Positions 60,101 to 64,000 of a stretch of 64,000 nt of DNA are shown in pieces. Position numbers and translations under genes: made by a program. The DNA is from Antennarius striatus (taxonomy: Eukaryota; Chordata; Actinopteri; Lophiiformes; Antennariidae), in assembly GCF_040054535.1 (NCBI RefSeq), contig NC_090780.1, positions 12,829,001-12,893,000 of the forward strand, given 5' to 3'. Numbering within the stretch: the stretch's first letter is position 1; each line of letters starts with the position of its first letter. Below the pieces are notes generated by a model. That model did not search any database and was not told the origin of the DNA. It saw nothing but the letters and a program-made list of their open reading frames with translations.

Positions 60101-63100
60101 GAGCCACCAGGGTGGAGCTGGGGAGGCGCAGCCTAGAGGGAGAGATGCAGAGACTCAGACTGAGTTTGGGGGACCGGGAGGCTGAGAGCCAAACCTCCCT
60201 GGAGCACCATGACTCTCTGCTGAAGCAGGTACAGCAGGCTGAAGCGGAGTCAGCTGAAGTTCACATTCCAGTGTTAATATGATGGTGTCTGAAGTAAACC
60301 TGTAAAGTGTTTTATGTCCCTCAGAAATCATCTGGCTGAGATTTGTAGTGATTAATTTGATAGTAATTCATCTTAGGGATTTAATTTCCTCACACTTTCC
60401 TAAAAATGTTTACATAATAAAGCCATAAAGTCATTTTTTTCCTACTTATGCGAGGAGATTGTTCTTCTGTCATTCAATAAATTACCCATAATTATCATTA
60501 TAATCCTAGGTTGTTTTTTTTTAGTCAGTGCACAGCAGGTCAGATGAGCATAGAAACTAAATGTGAGGCATAAAATTTAAAATGAGCCCTGTAGATTCGT
60601 CTGTAGATTAAAATCCTTTCGTCTTTTGAATTAGATCAAATTGCCCCGTGAAACTGTCAATCAATTGTTTCTCTTTAAATTTTAATCCTCAAACTTTTGC
60701 AGCCACTGTCTTTTATGGCTGACATTTGACAAACTGGATAAAAAATAAAATAGAGACAGCTGACTAACCTGCATAATCAACAGTACGCAACTTCTTCCTC
60801 TTTATTGGTTTGCTGACACATTGTTTGGACTTGTGACTTCTGCAGGTTGCAGAAGGAGAAGCTCGTGCGTCTCTGCTCCAGAGGGAGGTGGAGAGGCTGA
60901 ACCAGGCTCTGCTCAAAGCCCAGGAGGATGAATCTTTCCTCAAAGAGAAGACGTCTTCCCTCAGGAAGAGCCTCCAGGAAGCCACATCTGCTCACGCCGG
61001 CGCTCAGAGTCGTTTGGCTGTCCTGCAGAAAACCTTGAGTGTGACTGAACAGGACAAACAGCTTCTACAGGTGAGTGAGCCTGAAGGAAATAAAGGCTGT
61101 GGACATTGTTGATGTGTTGTGATGTGATGGTTAATCCACACTGATCAGGAACGGATGGAGGAAACCAGGGCGTCATTAATGGAGGGGAAGAGGAACGTGG
61201 CCAGCCTGACGGAGCGAGTGGAAAGCCTGCAGAGTGAACTCCACCAGAGCGAGCTGAGACGAGAGGATCTGCAGGCGGAGCTGAACAGCGCTCAAGAGGT
61301 GAGGAGGTGGACGACCTGTGTGTCAGCAAACATCTGCCTGAATGAAGTCTTCAACAAGACGTTACACGATACAGCTGATGATCTTCAGCTAGCTGCAGTG
61401 TGACACGCAGAAGAAATTTGAGCAACAATTTTTGAGTACAGTATTTTCCGCACTATAAGACGCACTGGATTACAAGGCGCACCCTCAATGAATGGCCTAT
61501 TGAAAAAAAATAATTTCATACAGAAGTTACACTGGATTTTAAAACACACTGGATTATGAGGCGCACCGAGTTATAAAACGCATCTGAGAACTCATCTTCA
61601 ATGAATGGTCTATTCTAAATCTTTTATTTCAAATATGAGGAGCACCGGATTATAAGGCGCACTGTCGGTTTCTGAGAAAATTAAAGGCTTTTAGGTGCAC
61701 CTTACAGTGCAGAAAATACTGTATACATCTATAACAGTCTACAGATCCCCGTCTCTTCATGTGGATTTTGTCTTCTGTCCACCAGGCTCTGCGTCAGCGC
61801 TCAGCCTGTCTTGCAGAAGCTCAACACGGCGCTCAGTCGGCTCAAACGGAGCGAGCTGCTGTGGAGGAGCGACTGCGTGGGCTGCAGAGAGCCGTCGCTC
61901 TGCTGGAGAACGAGAAGAAAGACGCAGAGCGACAGGCTGTGAGGCTGGAGAAAGACAAGAACGCCTTGAGAAGCACACTGGACAAGGTCGGCACCACGTC
62001 TGCATGTAGCGCAGTGAAACCGTTTTAATTCATCCCATCATTTATTTAGAAAGAATCATCAGTCAATTCAACAATATCAAAAGATTGATTCTCTGGTTAA
62101 GTAATTGATGGAGAACATATAAAAAGTGACTTTATCCTCCAAATAAAGAATCGTCAGCTTTCTTAATCCTCCTCTGAACCACAAGTATTTGTTTATTTTG
62201 TCCACATATTAAGTTTCTCTTTGAAAATGTCATGTCTACCACCATCTTCAGAGTCAACAGTGAAAATGTGAACATGCCAACTTGTTCACCATGTTAATAC
62301 TAACAAGCTGGTGTTTTACAGCTATGATGTCTGTCTTGTTCACCATTAACATGTTAATGTTTTTTTTAAATTTGCTCTAAGCATGAAGCTAATAAGTCTG
62401 TGATATTTCAGTCTGGACTGATGGTTAGCGCTGCCAGCATGCATGATCACGCTCAAACTGCTGATCTGTTATTTTAGAACACATTAGAATACATCTCATC
62501 TGAAATAAATGCTGCCACTAATAATACTTTATGACAATGTGATAAAGTGCTTCATGGATGAGTACAGAAACAGATTCCAATGGACGCTAAAATGTGACAA
62601 ACACACACACAAAAAAAAAAAAATCATATTTAGTTAAAAATAGCAAACCAACAAACCAAGGCAGCAACAGGTGGTTCCTGGATACGTCCATCACTTTCAA
62701 GCGTCCCATAGAAACACTTCCTTTTGGCCTTTTTGTTACTCTCAGCATGTTTGTGCATTTGTGTGTGTTCTCTGCTCTTGCAGTTTTCTAAAAATGTTAA
62801 AATTGGTGAATATTTGCACTTTTCATTAGGTTGAACGTCAGAAACTGAAGACGGAGGAGAGCAGCATGCGGCTGTCTGCAGAGAAAGGTCGCCTGGATCG
62901 CTCTCTGAACAGCGCTGAGCAGGAGCTGCAGGAGGCGCAGCAGCAGATACTGATGCTGCAGGTGGGGGGCAGCACACAGGAACTACAAACCTGAACCATC
63001 TGCAAGATGGAATACCGCTTCTATTCAATGCTAAACTCTCTGAGAAGCCATCCCAAGCTGCTGTTAGCTTAGTATAGCCAACAAAATGTGTGACACACTT

Positions 63101-64000
63101 TATTTTCTTAGCTGCTTCACACCCCCGCTGGAGGATGAGGCAGACAAATGTTTTCACAGGCAGAACGATCCTTCTGTGACGTGACAGATTAATACCAGCG
63201 TTTGGCATTCATATGTTTTCATAGTGTTGAATAATTCTGTTTTCATTTGACAAACCAGACCGTTACATGATCTAAATCCCTTTGTCTTTACCAATTAGAA
63301 TAATAAGGGACTTTTGTTTGCATGAGAAAATGACTTCATGAGCAAAACATTTGGTTTGGTCGATGTTACAGGAGGAATGAGTTCATCACTAACTGAGGGA
63401 TGAAGCTTTGTTAAAGCCGACCCCTTTGCACTCGTTCTACCACAGACACCAAATGACTAGGGGGCCCTTAGATATCCCCGTTGTTATGAGGCTAAACAAC
63501 AGCCGTAACTATGTTGTTCTTTATTTACCACAGACATGCAATGAACAAGTAAGTAAACAAAGCCTCCGTAGGTTCATGTGATTTCTGGATCAGTCATTAG
63601 AGTTGTTTATGGGCTCCACTTACATCTCAACCCACTGTTTATTTCTATTCATTTATTCAAACCTTTCCAAGGCTGCAGAAATGTTTACCAGCTAAAGCAA
63701 CGAATCCCCACCGCTCAAGCAGAGCTGAGAGCGAACAGAAAGACGTGCAGCTCGTACCCATCAGTGTACTGGGGGTGTCTTTAAAAGGGTCATCAACCAT
63801 TTGTCTCCAGGGTGATGGAAATCACAGATGTGTTTATGGACAACAGGTTGTTGATGTTAACTTGTGGGTAACTGCTTTGATTAAGTAACTGATTTTTAAA
63901 GGTTGTGGATTTAATGCAGACCTGGAGTGAGTTTGTTCCGTCTTTTCCTTGTGTGGTTTTATTTCCATTCAATCCACATTTTTTTTGTCTGATCCTCAGT
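46195..64000 (+). CDS. crocc: Rootletin (ciliary rootlet coiled-coil protein), 3' end missing
   Basis: Rootletin is the main filament protein of the ciliary rootlet and joins centrioles. Exons: 46195-46251, 46433-46559, 46650-46792, 47447-47644, 47714-47797, 47881-47972, 48482-48647, 48736-48842, 48957-49184, 49264-49354, 49710-49796, 49881-50099, 50478-50677, 50782-50964, 51417-51561, 51661-51807, 51912-52142, 52249-52442, 52517-52644, 52860-53029, 53145-53324, 53472-53606, 53706-53849, 54443-54681, 54757-54916, 55007-55174, 55254-55677, 56317-56480, 56577-56697, 56775-56938, 60013-60228, 60846-61070, 61149-61298, 61786-61986, 62830-62961. They total 5820 nt, or 1940 aa in one frame; human has 2017 aa. 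Nearly all is charged heptad coiled coil. Human-like landmarks are [64 protein letters not shown] and [15 protein letters not shown]. Ser-rich breaks occur near residues 470-520 and 1470-1510. An acceptor CCTCAG ends at 63999, so the next exon probably starts at 64000. Confidence 0.96.
48065..48123. repeat. (TAAC)n microsatellite in crocc intron 6
   Basis: About fourteen copies of the 4-bp unit, followed by AT-rich DNA. Confidence 0.93.
48370..48424. repeat. Possible retroelement 3' tail
   Basis: GCCCCCTGGGGACTAATAAAG followed by TTTTTGAATTTGAATTG resembles the 3' end and short-unit tail of fish LINE/SINE copies. It is too short to classify. Confidence 0.3.
56019..56269. mobile_element. TA-flanked MITE, copy A, crocc intron 27
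   Basis: A 251-bp element bounded by TA, with inverted ends CAGTAATTTCCACACTATAA and (opposite strand) CAGTATTTTCTGCACTATAA. The interior repeats CACTGGATTATAAGGCGC-like phrases. There is no transposase. It is related to copy B at 61437-61723. Confidence 0.8.
56941..57029. repeat. (CA)n microsatellite next to crocc exon 30 donor
   Basis: About 44 CA units start at the third intron base after exon 30, the donor itself reading CAG/GTACACAC. Confidence 0.95.
57126..57167. repeat. (CA)n microsatellite
   Basis: A second, shorter CA run, about 100 bp after the first and in the same crocc intron. Confidence 0.95.
57319..57336. repeat. Target-site duplication, left copy
   Basis: TTTGACGATCTGATGACT, identical to 59913-59930. 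Confidence 0.93.
57337..59912 (-). mobile_element. RTE LINE with both ends, internal deletion
   Basis: On the minus strand the copy starts with the same 5' end as 3901-6806 (GTAGCCGCAAGAGG) and ends with the family 3' GAA-rich tail. Identical 18-bp flanks 57319-57336 and 59913-59930 mark the insertion. The endonuclease frame is open for about 239 codons (59602-58886) and includes [11 protein letters not shown] and [12 protein letters not shown]. The RT is split between frames near 58140-58165. At about 57730 the text jumps from FAMVMD directly to a sequence matching [15 protein letters not shown]. Roughly 400 bp is absent there, including the FADD box. It lies in crocc intron 30, antisense to the gene. 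Confidence 0.93.
59913..59930. repeat. Target-site duplication, right copy
   Basis: TTTGACGATCTGATGACT, partner of 57319-57336. Confidence 0.93.
61437..61723. mobile_element. TA-flanked MITE, copy B, crocc intron 33
   Basis: A 287-bp element bounded by TA, with inverted ends CAGTATTTTCCGCACTATAA and CAGTATTTTCTGCACTGTAA. It contains three or more internal phrases like CACTGGATTATAAGGCGCAC. TA duplication would suit a Tc1/mariner-type parent, but this is inference. Confidence 0.8.
62962..63999 (+). other. crocc intron 35, nothing else recognised
   Basis: Bounded by the donor CAG/GTGGGG at 62961 and a good acceptor at 63998-63999. ORFs inside have no rootletin similarity. Confidence 0.6.

Overview
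The window is nuclear DNA of a bony fish, most likely a percomorph teleost. The evidence is GT-AG introns of modest size, long CA/TG microsatellites, several copies of a fish-type RTE-clade LINE, and seven protein genes whose order matches human 1p36.13. All family identifications are by eye from translated exons; no search was run.

Layout: positions 1-2584 hold LINE fragments and intergenic DNA. On the minus strand follow fblim1 (9760 to 2585, three LIM domains), tmem82 (13940 to 12621) and slc25a34 (19931 to 15221). These read slc25a34-tmem82-fblim1 in transcription order, as in human. fbxo42 is also on the minus strand (27555 to 23415). szrd1 (30340-32055), necap2 (36573-40587) and crocc (46195 past the right edge) are on the plus strand. 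fbxo42 and szrd1 are divergent and flank a GC-rich promoter region. Exon joins could be phased throughout: fblim1 377 aa, slc25a34 355 aa from the most upstream ATG, fbxo42 706 aa, szrd1 160 aa, necap2 255 aa, crocc 1940 aa in 35 exons with the 3' end missing. These lengths are close to the human proteins.

The genes do not form a pathway. They cover adhesion and filamin/actin linkage (fblim1), a mitochondrial carrier (slc25a34), an SCF ubiquitin-ligase adaptor (fbxo42), an RNA-binding SUZ protein (szrd1), clathrin endocytosis (necap2) and the ciliary rootlet (crocc).

The most notable gene observation is tmem82. Its exons and splice sites are recognisable, but it has an in-frame TAG and a one-base frameshift, so it looks like a young pseudogene or an assembly problem. 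The most notable repeat observations are RTE LINE copies, three of them with clear target-site duplications. One starts about 19 nt inside a fblim1 intron. Another lies in a crocc intron and has lost its reverse-transcriptase active-site box. There are also two copies of a TA-flanked MITE in crocc introns, a TTAA-flanked (piggyBac-like) MITE with internal hairpins, a three-unit repeat carrying nuclear-receptor-like palindromes, and a CA microsatellite starting at the third base of a crocc intron. I found no clearly new biological system; the window is an ordinary syntenic vertebrate block with informative mobile-element and gene-decay detail.
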